Source: a virus
DNA length: 24,407 nt
Direction: 5' to 3' (one strand)
Virus record (IMG/VR): IMGVR_UViG_3300017772_000122
Location: 1 to 24,407 of that record
Every line of letters starts with the position of its first letter. Position 1 is the stretch's first letter. The notes beneath the pieces are model-generated. The model ran no database searches and was not told the DNA's origin. It worked only from the letters and a program-made list of their open reading frames with translations. Positions 1-6,260 of the stretch are shown in pieces. Position numbers and translations under genes: made by a program.

Positions 1-162
1 CTAAGAGCATCTGGTTCTGGGGGATCAGGTGTTGTAATACTAAGGTTTACTCAAGATGCTTCATATACAGCAACATCTGGATTAACGTATTCAGAGTCAA
101 CAGACGGAACAGATAAAGTTTTAACCTTTACAGCTGGGACAGGAACTATAACATTTTCTTAA
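1..162 (+). CDS. Tail fibre or glycine-rich adhesin, C-terminal end (partial)
   Basis: The frame is open from the first base and ends at TAA 160-162, giving the last 53 residues of a protein whose start lies outside the window. It contains the stretch GSGGSGVVILRF followed by a Thr/Ser-rich beta-type tail with TDGTDKVLTFTAGTGTITFS at the end. A Gly-rich segment leading into VVILR and then a short threonine-rich strand region is typical of the C-terminal end of marine phage tail fibres and glycine-rich adhesins. It sits three bases upstream of another fibre-type gene, so it probably belongs to the host-recognition cassette. Fold and receptor cannot be judged from this fragment. Confidence 0.6.
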   Translation, partial: LRASGSGGSGVVILRFTQDASYTATSGLTYSESTDGTDKVLTFTAGTGTITFS

Positions 163-165
163 ATT

Positions 166-549
166 ATGGCACATTACGCTTTTTTAGATTCAAATAATAT
201 AGTAAGGGAGGTTATAACAGGAAAAGAAGAAACTGACACGTCAGAGAACTGGGAAACGCACTACGGGCAAATAAGAAATTTAACCTGTAAAAGAACAAGC
301 TATAATACTAGAGGAGGGCAACATACAAACGGCGGGACACCTTTTAGAAAAAACTATGCAGGTGTGGGGTATAAATATGACAGCGCTAAAGACGCTTTTA
401 TCCCCCCTCAACCATATGGCAACTGGACATTAAATAATACAACTTGCCTATGGGAGCCTCCGATCGGTTATCCCGCAGATGGAAACGATTACGATTGGAG
501 CGAAGATAACAATCAATGGGTACAAATAACGTTACCCCTTAATACATAA
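166..549 (+). CDS. Small phage protein of the MAHYAFLD / IPPQPYxxW family, tail-associated
   Basis: This encodes 127 residues, starting MAHYAFLDSNNIVREVI. The middle carries TRGGQHTNGGTPFRKNYAGVG and then DAFIPPQPYGNWTLNN, followed by CLWEPPIGYP and a Trp-containing acidic end. From memory, this order of motifs is a recurring family in cyanophages and other marine phages, usually encoded beside tail-fibre genes, with no established biochemical role. The protein is rich in Trp, Tyr, Asn and Gly, has no membrane segment or signal peptide, and looks like a compact beta-rich virion accessory. It follows the previous stop by three bases and is followed two bases later by the next gene. The start is preceded by A/T-rich sequence and has no Shine-Dalgarno. 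Confidence 0.7.
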   Translation: MAHYAFLDSNNIVREVITGKEETDTSENWETHYGQIRNLTCKRTSYNTRGGQHTNGGTPFRKNYAGVGYKYDSAKDAFIPPQPYGNWTLNNTTCLWEPPIGYPADGNDYDWSEDNNQWVQITLPLNT

Positions 550-551
550 AT

Positions 552-932
552 ATGGCATTAACAAAAGTAACAAGTGGCGTTATAGAGGATAGGTATACTA
601 AAAAAGTTGAAACAAACCATGCTTCAGGGGCTTACAGTTTAGATTGGAGCACTGGGACAACTTGGGAATTTACTGCTACACTTACAGCCAACATAGAGCT
701 GGATTTTACTAACTTTAAGCAGGGTCAAGTAATAGACCTATATGGTTTAACTGGATCTTATACTATAACATTTGATAGCGACGCGGCCACAAGTGAAACA
801 TTCAATAAAGTAGGCGGCGTGGACTATGATGGGACCTCTACTAATCATATACAAATAATATGTGTTGATGACTCAGCCGACGCAGTATTTAATTATGCTA
901 TAGGAACTTATACAAGCGATACAACACCCTAG
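552..932 (+). CDS. Short tail-fibre-like beta protein
   Basis: The product has 126 residues. The N-terminus MALTKVTSGVIEDRYTKK resembles the beginning of many marine phage fibre proteins (M-A-x-T-K-V-x-S-G-V-I). The remainder is dominated by alternating Thr/Ser/Asp strands, such as LDWSTGTTWEFTATLTANIELDF and QVIDLYGLTGSYTITF, and ends in the acidic strand VDDSADAVFNYAIG. This is consistent with a small trimeric fibre or fibre-tip protein made of beta structure. It lies in the run of fibre-type genes with only two- to four-base gaps. No enzymatic motif is visible. The role in host binding is inferred from neighbourhood and composition, not from a recognised catalytic or receptor-binding domain. 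Confidence 0.55.
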   Translation: MALTKVTSGVIEDRYTKKVETNHASGAYSLDWSTGTTWEFTATLTANIELDFTNFKQGQVIDLYGLTGSYTITFDSDAATSETFNKVGGVDYDGTSTNHIQIICVDDSADAVFNYAIGTYTSDTTP

Positions 933-936
933 TAAT

Positions 937-1404
937 ATGAAAGCAAAAGATTATAATGGTACGATAAAAGTATATAATGTTTTACCAAAATCATATGATA
1001 AGATAATAGCTGGCTTTGATCAATTATCAGACGCTGAGCTTCAAGCCCATGGGTTTTACAATGTTGTTATTCCCGCCTATGATAGTAGAATAAAAGAGGT
1101 AGGGAATATATATTTTGATTCAGATAATAGTCAATTTACGTATCCAGTAAGTAATAAAACTTGGTCAGAAAGTTTAACAGATTTAAAAGTGGCCAAAATA
1201 GGAGAGCTAAAAGCTGTTTATAATTTTAAGTTATCTGAAACAGATTGGTATATTACTAGAAAGAGTGAAAAGGGCACTGCTGTTCCTAACGACATTCAAA
1301 CAAAAAGAAATGATTTAAGAACGGAATGTGATAATCACGAAACTGCTGTCAACGCAAAGACTGCAAAAGCGCATGTTGTTGCATACGAGGTGCCTAGTAT
1401 TTAA
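937..1404 (+). CDS. Tail-fibre accessory protein, fibre-assembly (DUF4376-like) type
   Basis: The product has 155 residues. The N-terminal half (about 1-85) is a small soluble domain with YNGTIKVYNVLP and the helix DAELQAHGFYNVV. The C-terminal half contains LSETDWYITRKSEKGTAVPNDIQTKRNDLR, in which a TDWY-x-x-R segment, a proline and a following Arg-rich helix match the pattern seen in phage tail-fibre assembly or DUF4376-type domains. Such proteins often sit next to fibre genes and help fibre maturation or form a fibre-associated piece. Here it lies between two fibre-like genes with four- and five-base gaps. Family assignment is from motif memory only; a purely structural role is equally possible. 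Confidence 0.5.
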   Translation: MKAKDYNGTIKVYNVLPKSYDKIIAGFDQLSDAELQAHGFYNVVIPAYDSRIKEVGNIYFDSDNSQFTYPVSNKTWSESLTDLKVAKIGELKAVYNFKLSETDWYITRKSEKGTAVPNDIQTKRNDLRTECDNHETAVNAKTAKAHVVAYEVPSI

Positions 1405-1409
1405 TAGAT

Positions 1410-2399
1410 ATGAGTTTTAATAAAAGACTTTTTATAGGAGGGGGTGGTGGAATTCAAGGCACAGACCATTTTGCACAACAAGATTACTCAGGCTCGGGTG
1501 CAAATAGGACTATTAACACAGGATTTAGACCTGCGTTTATACATACTGATGATCGTAACACTGCTGAAAACCCTATGCTTGCGTCATCTATTATGCAAAC
1601 GGCAAATGCTAGTTTTTATTTTTCATTAACTAATGCTCAATATTATAATTCTACATCGTTTACAGGGTTCGTTTCTAATGGATATACGTTAGGCGCAGAC
1701 AACGTTGCACATTATAATTATTCTGGTAGAAGCTATACCTCATTTGCTTGGAAAGGCAACGGAACAAGTTCAGCTGTGACTAACAATGACGGGAACACAA
1801 CAAGTCTTGTAGATGCTAACCCTGAAGGGGGGTTTTCTATGGCAAGAGCGACATTTGCGGGTATAGGTAAAACAGTTGGACACGGGTTAGATTCCGCACC
1901 TGAGTTTTTCTTTATGAAAGGGATGGGACCCTCTTCCTTTTACGGTTGGCATCACGGTATGGGAAATGCGTACCAACAGCTTCAAGCAAGTAACGCGAGC
2001 GATGTTGCTTATAATAACTTAGCCTCTACTTCAACAACTTCTCGTTTTGACGCTTCAAGTTCAAATGATACTTATATTTTTTATAATTGGCATAGCGTAG
2101 AAGGATACAGCAAGATTAGCGATTATACAGGTAACGGAAGTACACAAAGTATAAACCTAGGATTTGAACCTAGATTTGTTTGGCTAATCCCTAACGGGCA
2201 ACATAATATCTACTTTACTTCTTTACATAAAGACAGTAACGGATTCAGTAAATGGATTTATCCTAACATAACTGACACTATATACTCAGGTGTTCACATT
2301 GGTAATGGAATAAAGCTAACTAGTACAGGATTTGACATAGGCAATTCTTCTCTCGTTAATGATACTAATAGAAGTTATTATTACTTAGCATTTGCGTAG
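1410..2399 (+). CDS. Tail fibre / host-recognition protein with repeated beta modules
   Basis: This 329-residue protein begins MSFNKRLFIGGGGG and is rich in Asn, Ser, Thr, Tyr and Gly. It contains two copies of a segment: residues 25-44 (DYSGSGANRTINTGFRPAFI) and 238-257 (DYTGNGSTQSINLGFEPRFV), identical at 10 of 20 positions. A second recurring element, aromatic strands of the type SYTSFAWKGNG, TYIFYNWHS and RSYYYLAFA, occurs three times including the C-terminus. A further motif, GKTVGHGLDSAPEFFFMKG, near residues 155-175 is typical of marine phage fibre/adhesin domains in which a G-H-G-L-x-x-x-P-E/K segment precedes a strand. This is probably the receptor-binding protein of the cassette. 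The nearby holin gene starts 18 bases downstream. Confidence 0.65.
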   Translation: MSFNKRLFIGGGGGIQGTDHFAQQDYSGSGANRTINTGFRPAFIHTDDRNTAENPMLASSIMQTANASFYFSLTNAQYYNSTSFTGFVSNGYTLGADNVAHYNYSGRSYTSFAWKGNGTSSAVTNNDGNTTSLVDANPEGGFSMARATFAGIGKTVGHGLDSAPEFFFMKGMGPSSFYGWHHGMGNAYQQLQASNASDVAYNNLASTSTTSRFDASSSNDTYIFYNWHSVEGYSKISDYTGNGSTQSINLGFEPRFVWLIPNGQHNIYFTSLHKDSNGFSKWIYPNITDTIYSGVHIGNGIKLTSTGFDIGNSSLVNDTNRSYYYLAFA

Positions 2400-2417
2400 A
2401 AATATATTTTTATAATT

Positions 2418-2831
2418 ATGTCTAAAAAAAAATTTAAAGATACCAACGTTGGGAAATTTTTATTACAAAAGATTCCTAACGTTGTTGGAGCCATCGCAGG
2501 TGATACGCCTGTTGGCTCTGTAATACAAGCTATAATCGGTGGTAGTGATATGTCACCAGAAGATAAAGAAGTTGCTCTTAAAAAATTAGATATTGAAAGA
2601 GCAGAAATTGACGGTACAACAAGAAGGTGGGTAGCAGATGCCCGATCGGGAAGCTGGCTTGCAGCTAACGTGCGACCATTAACGTTAGTATTTTTAGTAA
2701 TAGCATATGTTGCAGGGTGGTATATGGGCTATCCATTAGACGATATAACAGGACTGCTTACTATAGTTATAGGTGGATATTTTGGGTCAAGAGGTGTAGA
2801 AAAAGTATTTGGGAATAACAAACACAAATAA
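2418..2831 (+). CDS. Holin, 3TM (gene-transfer-agent holin) type
   Basis: The product has 137 residues. After a basic N-terminus there is a moderately hydrophobic stretch at about 19-42. An amphipathic helix leads to RRWVADARSGSWLAANVRP (about 69-87), then two strongly hydrophobic segments at about 87-104 and 109-125, ending in a basic tail. The pattern W-x-A-D-x-x-S-x-S-W-L-x-x-N-x-R-P-L-T before two membrane helices is characteristic of the 3TM holin family found in phages and gene transfer agents. Holins accumulate in the inner membrane and open it at a set time so that an endolysin can reach the cell wall. No endolysin is adjacent, so the partner is probably elsewhere in the genome. Position directly after the fibre cassette fits a late lysis gene. 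Confidence 0.8.
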   Translation: MSKKKFKDTNVGKFLLQKIPNVVGAIAGDTPVGSVIQAIIGGSDMSPEDKEVALKKLDIERAEIDGTTRRWVADARSGSWLAANVRPLTLVFLVIAYVAGWYMGYPLDDITGLLTIVIGGYFGSRGVEKVFGNNKHK

Positions 2832-2872
2832 TACGTAATAAAGAAATATAACCTTAACTTAAATTTAATAAA

Positions 2873-3034
2873 ATGAATAAAATTTTAACAAAAGAACAAT
2901 TAAATCAAATCGTTGTAATTTTAAATGAATTGCCAATCAAAGAATTTAACCGAGTGCAGGCTATTATAGAGGTTTTAAATACAGCGGAAACTTTAAAAGA
3001 AGAAAATAACGATGAACCTGATACGGAAGATTAG
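2873..3034 (+). CDS. Small hypothetical phage protein (53 aa)
   Basis: The frame ATG 2873 to TAG 3032-3034 encodes 53 residues starting MNKILTKEQLNQIVVILNELP and ending in a very acidic tail (EENNDEPDTED). It reads as two short helices around an E-L-P-x-K/E turn, followed by a disordered acidic end. Short proteins with an E-Q-L-N-x-I ... L-x-E-L-P pattern occur near terminase genes in marine phages, but I know of no function. The gene overlaps the next one by 23 bases in a different frame, which suggests translational coupling. The start is preceded by A/T-rich sequence (aatttaataaa) as for its neighbours. A non-coding alternative is unlikely because the frame fills an otherwise empty stretch exactly. 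Confidence 0.6.
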   Translation: MNKILTKEQLNQIVVILNELPIKEFNRVQAIIEVLNTAETLKEENNDEPDTED

Positions 3035-3230
3035 CATTGGTAGAGATTATAAGAATGACACAATGCACTATTCAACAGGCCAAGAAGTTTTTGGAGGCCA
3101 TACAATAGTTGAAATTATAGAAGAAGACGAAAGTTATAATATTTTTATTGAAAAAAATGAAGAGGTGTTGCCTTGGAAAACTTTTAATAAAAACATGGCA
3201 ATCGCGGTTGAATACAATTTACAATATTAA
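3012..3230 (+). CDS. Conserved small phage protein of the KISIGxDYK family
   Basis: The product has 72 residues. It begins MNLIRKISIGRDYKNDTMHYS, continues GQEVFGGHTIVEI and DESYNIFIEKNEEVLPWKTFN, and ends with NMAIAVEYNLQY. The combination K-I-S-I-G-x-D-Y-K-x-x-x-M-H-Y, G-G-H-T-I, E-x-Y-N-I-F-I and P-W-K-x-F-N is familiar from small uncharacterised proteins of marine cyanophages and pelagiphages; no function is established. The start at 3012 is preferred over the internal Met18 because the N-terminal KISIG motif is part of the conserved core, even though it overlaps the upstream gene by 23 bases. Its TAA stop shares a base with the next ATG (TAATG), indicating coupled translation. Confidence 0.7.
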   Translation: MNLIRKISIGRDYKNDTMHYSTGQEVFGGHTIVEIIEEDESYNIFIEKNEEVLPWKTFNKNMAIAVEYNLQY

Positions 3231-3823
3231 TGAAACATTTACATGCCTATTTGATAGAGCCTTTAGATGGAAGGTATACAAATAATAAAAAAATAGGTGA
3301 CTCTAATTTAATTTTAAATACGCAGATAGAAGATCATAAGTTTGTTAACAGGCGGGCTAAAATCATTGAAACACCAATTAACAATCCTTTTTTACAAAAG
3401 AACGATTTAGTTATTGTACATCATAATGTTTTTAGAAGATATTTTGATGTAAGAGGGCAAGAAAAAGATAGCGGAAGTTATATTGGGAATAGCCTTTATA
3501 AGTGTTATGATGATCAAATATTTTTATACAAACGCGATAACAAGTGGTATACTCCTCCTGGCTATTGTTTTGTAAAACCGTTAAAGCAAGACGATAGCTT
3601 TCTAAGTGATAAAGAAAAAGCCCATATGGGCGTTTTAAAGCACTTAGGAGACGATTTAAGAAGCTTTAATATTAAAGATAATGATTTAGTAGGTTTTACG
3701 CCAAACAGTGAGTATGAGTTCGTTATTGACGATCAAAGATTATATAGAGTCCCTTTAAATTCTATAGCAATAAAATATGAAAGACAAGGAACTGAAGCAG
3801 AATATAATCCAAGCTGGATATAA
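3230..3823 (+). CDS. Putative co-chaperonin-like protein, two tandem GroES-type halves
   Basis: The product has 197 residues and reads as two similar halves. Half one (about 3-103) has AYLIEPLDGRY, KNDLVIVHHN and LYKCYDDQIFLYKR. Half two (about 111-187) has GYCFVKPLKQD, DNDLVGFTPN and LYRVPLNSIAIKYER. The order (strand ending in K/E-P-L, a V-x-x-N-D-L-V turn like the V-G-D-x-V of GroES, then a strand ending in an L-Y-x-x-x-x-x-I-x-I/L-x-x-E/K pattern like the GroES C-terminal E-x-D-I-L-A-I) suggests a GroES/Cpn10 fold duplicated in one chain. A role in folding virion proteins with host GroEL is therefore possible but inferred. It starts by TAATG coupling and overlaps the next gene by 47 bases. 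The C-terminal YNPSWI end seems conserved in similar marine phage proteins. Confidence 0.5.
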   Translation: MKHLHAYLIEPLDGRYTNNKKIGDSNLILNTQIEDHKFVNRRAKIIETPINNPFLQKNDLVIVHHNVFRRYFDVRGQEKDSGSYIGNSLYKCYDDQIFLYKRDNKWYTPPGYCFVKPLKQDDSFLSDKEKAHMGVLKHLGDDLRSFNIKDNDLVGFTPNSEYEFVIDDQRLYRVPLNSIAIKYERQGTEAEYNPSWI

Positions 3824-4052
3824 AGCAGTTGATGAACTTATAAGGGTAGCTGAAGAAAAAATAATTATTGGGGATCCTGAGGAAGACTTGGCCGCGGATA
3901 GATTAAAAAACGCTGCCGCTACAAAAAAGTTAGCAATATTTGATGCTTTTGAAATATTAACAAGGGTAGAAACAGAAAAAAACATGCTAGAAGCATCTGA
4001 AAAAGGATCTACACAATCTTTTAAAGGTTTTGCAGAAGGCAGATCTAAATAA
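3777..4052 (+). CDS. Candidate terminase small subunit
   Basis: The product has 91 residues and is largely helical. Its core is DPEEDLAADRLKNAAATKKL followed by AIFDAFEILTRVETEKNML and a disordered Ser/Gly-rich tail (GSTQSFKGFAEGRSK). It lies immediately before the large terminase and shares a base with its start codon (TAATG at 4050-4054). This is the place and size range of a small terminase, the DNA-recognition partner that recruits the packaging motor. No helix-turn-helix can be seen clearly, so DNA binding is not shown; the assignment rests on position, size and the conserved A-A-D-x-L-K-N-A-A-A-T-K-K core I associate with marine phage genes at this position. It overlaps the preceding gene by 47 bases in another frame. 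Confidence 0.5.
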   Translation: MKDKELKQNIIQAGYKAVDELIRVAEEKIIIGDPEEDLAADRLKNAAATKKLAIFDAFEILTRVETEKNMLEASEKGSTQSFKGFAEGRSK

Positions 4053-6259
4053 TGTACGAACAAAATTTAATTAAATCCATAAGCCCCATACGTTTAAACA
4101 CAATTAAACGATTTAATAAGTTAAATAAATGGGAGTACGGGTACAATAAAGATTATGATGTAGTCATTATTAGTAAAAGTGGTAAAATAGGTGAAATTAT
4201 TGAAATACAAAATTTAAAAATTGCACTTCCTGCCTTGCCTCCTAATATGTTAAAAGAAAATAATAGATGGGTTCCACACGATTATCCAAAAGAGCTTGGC
4301 AAAATAAAAACAAGATTTGATTGGGAAACGTATCCAGACAATTTTAAAAATAAATGGTATGCATATATTGATGGAGAATTTACCAAACGCGAAGAAGGTC
4401 ATTGGTTTTATAATAAAAATACACCTACTTATATTACTGGTAGCCACTATATGTACCTGCAGTGGACCAAAATTGATGTTGGGAAGCCAGACTTCAGAGA
4501 GGCTAACAGAGTTTTCTTTATTTTCTGGGAAGCATGCAAAGCAGACTATAGGTCTTATGGAATGTGCTATCTTAAAAACCGCCGGTCGGGGTTTAGCTTT
4601 ATGTCTTCAGCAGAATCAGTCAATTTGGCAACAATTACAAAAGACGCACGGTTCGGAATATTGTCCAAATCTGGATCTGATGCTAAGAAGATGTTCACAG
4701 ACAAGGTTGTACCAATATCCCTCAACTACCCATTCTTTTTCAAACCGATACAAGACGGAATGGACAGACCAAAAACAGAGCTTGCATACAGAGTCCCAGC
4801 ATCAAAACTCACAAAAAAATCAATTGTACAAATCTCTGAAAAAAACGAACTAGAAGGATTAGATACTACTATTGACTGGAAAAATACAGGCGACAACTCA
4901 TATGATGGTGAAAAGTTAAATATTTTAGTGCATGATGAAAGCGGAAAATGGGAACGGCCTGATAACATATTAAATAATTGGCGTGTTACTAAAACAACAC
5001 TACGATTAGGTAGTAAAGTTATAGGAAAATGTATGATGGGATCAACGTCTAACTCTTTAGAAAAAGGAGGTAGTAATTTTAAAAAATTATATGATGACTC
5101 GGACGTTACTAGAAGAAACCGTAATGGGCAGACTAGCTCAGGATTATATTCTTTGTTCATACCTATGGAATGGAATTACGAAGGATTCATTGATTCTTAT
5201 GGATACCCTGTATTTGTTACGCCGGGAATTCCAATCAAAGGAAATGACGGGGCAGATATTGAAACAGGTGTTATAGATTTTTGGGAAAATGAAGTTGATG
5301 GGCTAAAGCATGATAGTGACGCCTTAAACGAATATTATAGACAATTTCCAAGAACAGAAGAGCACGCATTCCGTGACGAAGCTAAAAACAGTATATTTAA
5401 TTTAACAAAAATATACGAGCAAATAGATTACAACGAAGATTTTACAAGGAAAGGCTACGTTACAAAAGGATCGTTTTCGTGGGAAAACGGAATTAAAGAT
5501 TCAAAAGTAATATTTACACCAAATACAAACGGCCGGTTTTATGTGTCGTGGACCCCTTCTAAGAACCTAGAAAACAACGTAATACTTAAGAATGGCGCTA
5601 AATATCCTGGGAATGAACATATGGGGGCTTTTGGCTGTGACTCATACGATATTTCAGGAACAACAGATGGCCAAGGTTCTAAAGGAGCTTTACACGGATT
5701 AACTAAATTTAGTATGGAGGATTCTCCTGCTAACACATTTTTTTTAGAATATGTTGCACGCCCACAAACTGCTGAAATGTTTTTTGAAGATGTTCTCATG
5801 GCTCTGGTATATTACGGTATGCCAATTCTGGCAGAGAATAACAAGCCACGGCTATTGTATCACCTTAGACGTAGAGGCTATAGAGGATTTTCAATGAACA
5901 GACCGGATAAAGTTTGGAATAAATTATCTGTAACAGAAAGAGAAATAGGCGGAATACCAAACACATCAGAAGATATAAAGCAAGCTCACGCAGCTGCTAT
6001 AGAAACTTATATAAACAATCATGTAGGTGTTACAGAAGATGGAGGGGGTAATATATATTTTAATAGAACATTAAATGATTGGGCTAAGTTTGATATAAAC
6101 AAAAGAACAAAATATGATGCGGCAATAAGTTCTGGGCTAGCTATAATGGCATGCAATAGGCATTTATATCATCCAAAGCCAAAATCAGAAAAACAAGCAT
6201 TGAATATAAAAATTTCAAGATATAATAATAAAGGATCGCATTCAACAATAATAAAATAG
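4052..6259 (+). CDS. terL: Terminase large subunit (packaging ATPase-nuclease)
   Basis: This 735-residue protein drives DNA into the prohead and cuts the concatemer. The ATPase half shows a degenerate Walker A at residues 174-182 (LKNRRSGFS), Walker B ILVHDE at 291-296 with Asp295 and the catalytic Glu296, and the coupling motif MMGSTSN at 328-334. The nuclease half begins near GAFGCDSYD, where Asp530 and Asp533 would be the first metal-binding acids. EYVARPQTAEMFFED follows near 566, and KYDAAISSGLAIMA, with Asp689, would supply the last acid of an RNase H-like site. The protein is longer than many terminases, with an N-terminal extension of about 100 residues. It is coupled to the gene before by TAATG and separated from the portal by one base. 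Confidence 0.9.
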   Translation: MYEQNLIKSISPIRLNTIKRFNKLNKWEYGYNKDYDVVIISKSGKIGEIIEIQNLKIALPALPPNMLKENNRWVPHDYPKELGKIKTRFDWETYPDNFKNKWYAYIDGEFTKREEGHWFYNKNTPTYITGSHYMYLQWTKIDVGKPDFREANRVFFIFWEACKADYRSYGMCYLKNRRSGFSFMSSAESVNLATITKDARFGILSKSGSDAKKMFTDKVVPISLNYPFFFKPIQDGMDRPKTELAYRVPASKLTKKSIVQISEKNELEGLDTTIDWKNTGDNSYDGEKLNILVHDESGKWERPDNILNNWRVTKTTLRLGSKVIGKCMMGSTSNSLEKGGSNFKKLYDDSDVTRRNRNGQTSSGLYSLFIPMEWNYEGFIDSYGYPVFVTPGIPIKGNDGADIETGVIDFWENEVDGLKHDSDALNEYYRQFPRTEEHAFRDEAKNSIFNLTKIYEQIDYNEDFTRKGYVTKGSFSWENGIKDSKVIFTPNTNGRFYVSWTPSKNLENNVILKNGAKYPGNEHMGAFGCDSYDISGTTDGQGSKGALHGLTKFSMEDSPANTFFLEYVARPQTAEMFFEDVLMALVYYGMPILAENNKPRLLYHLRRRGYRGFSMNRPDKVWNKLSVTEREIGGIPNTSEDIKQAHAAAIETYINNHVGVTEDGGGNIYFNRTLNDWAKFDINKRTKYDAAISSGLAIMACNRHLYHPKPKSEKQALNIKISRYNNKGSHSTIIK

Positions 6260-6260
6260 C

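Noticed and set aside
1444-1629. A 61-codon frame within the fibre gene
   Set aside because: No family resemblance, and the fibre frame has clear repeats over the same stretch.
4317-4853. A 178-codon open frame inside the terminase gene
   Set aside because: It has no recognisable motif, and its composition looks like a shifted reading of the terminase, which has clear motifs in its own frame. Its length alone is not enough.
5091-5276. A 61-codon frame in the terminase gene
   Set aside because: Shadow of the terminase frame without recognisable motifs.
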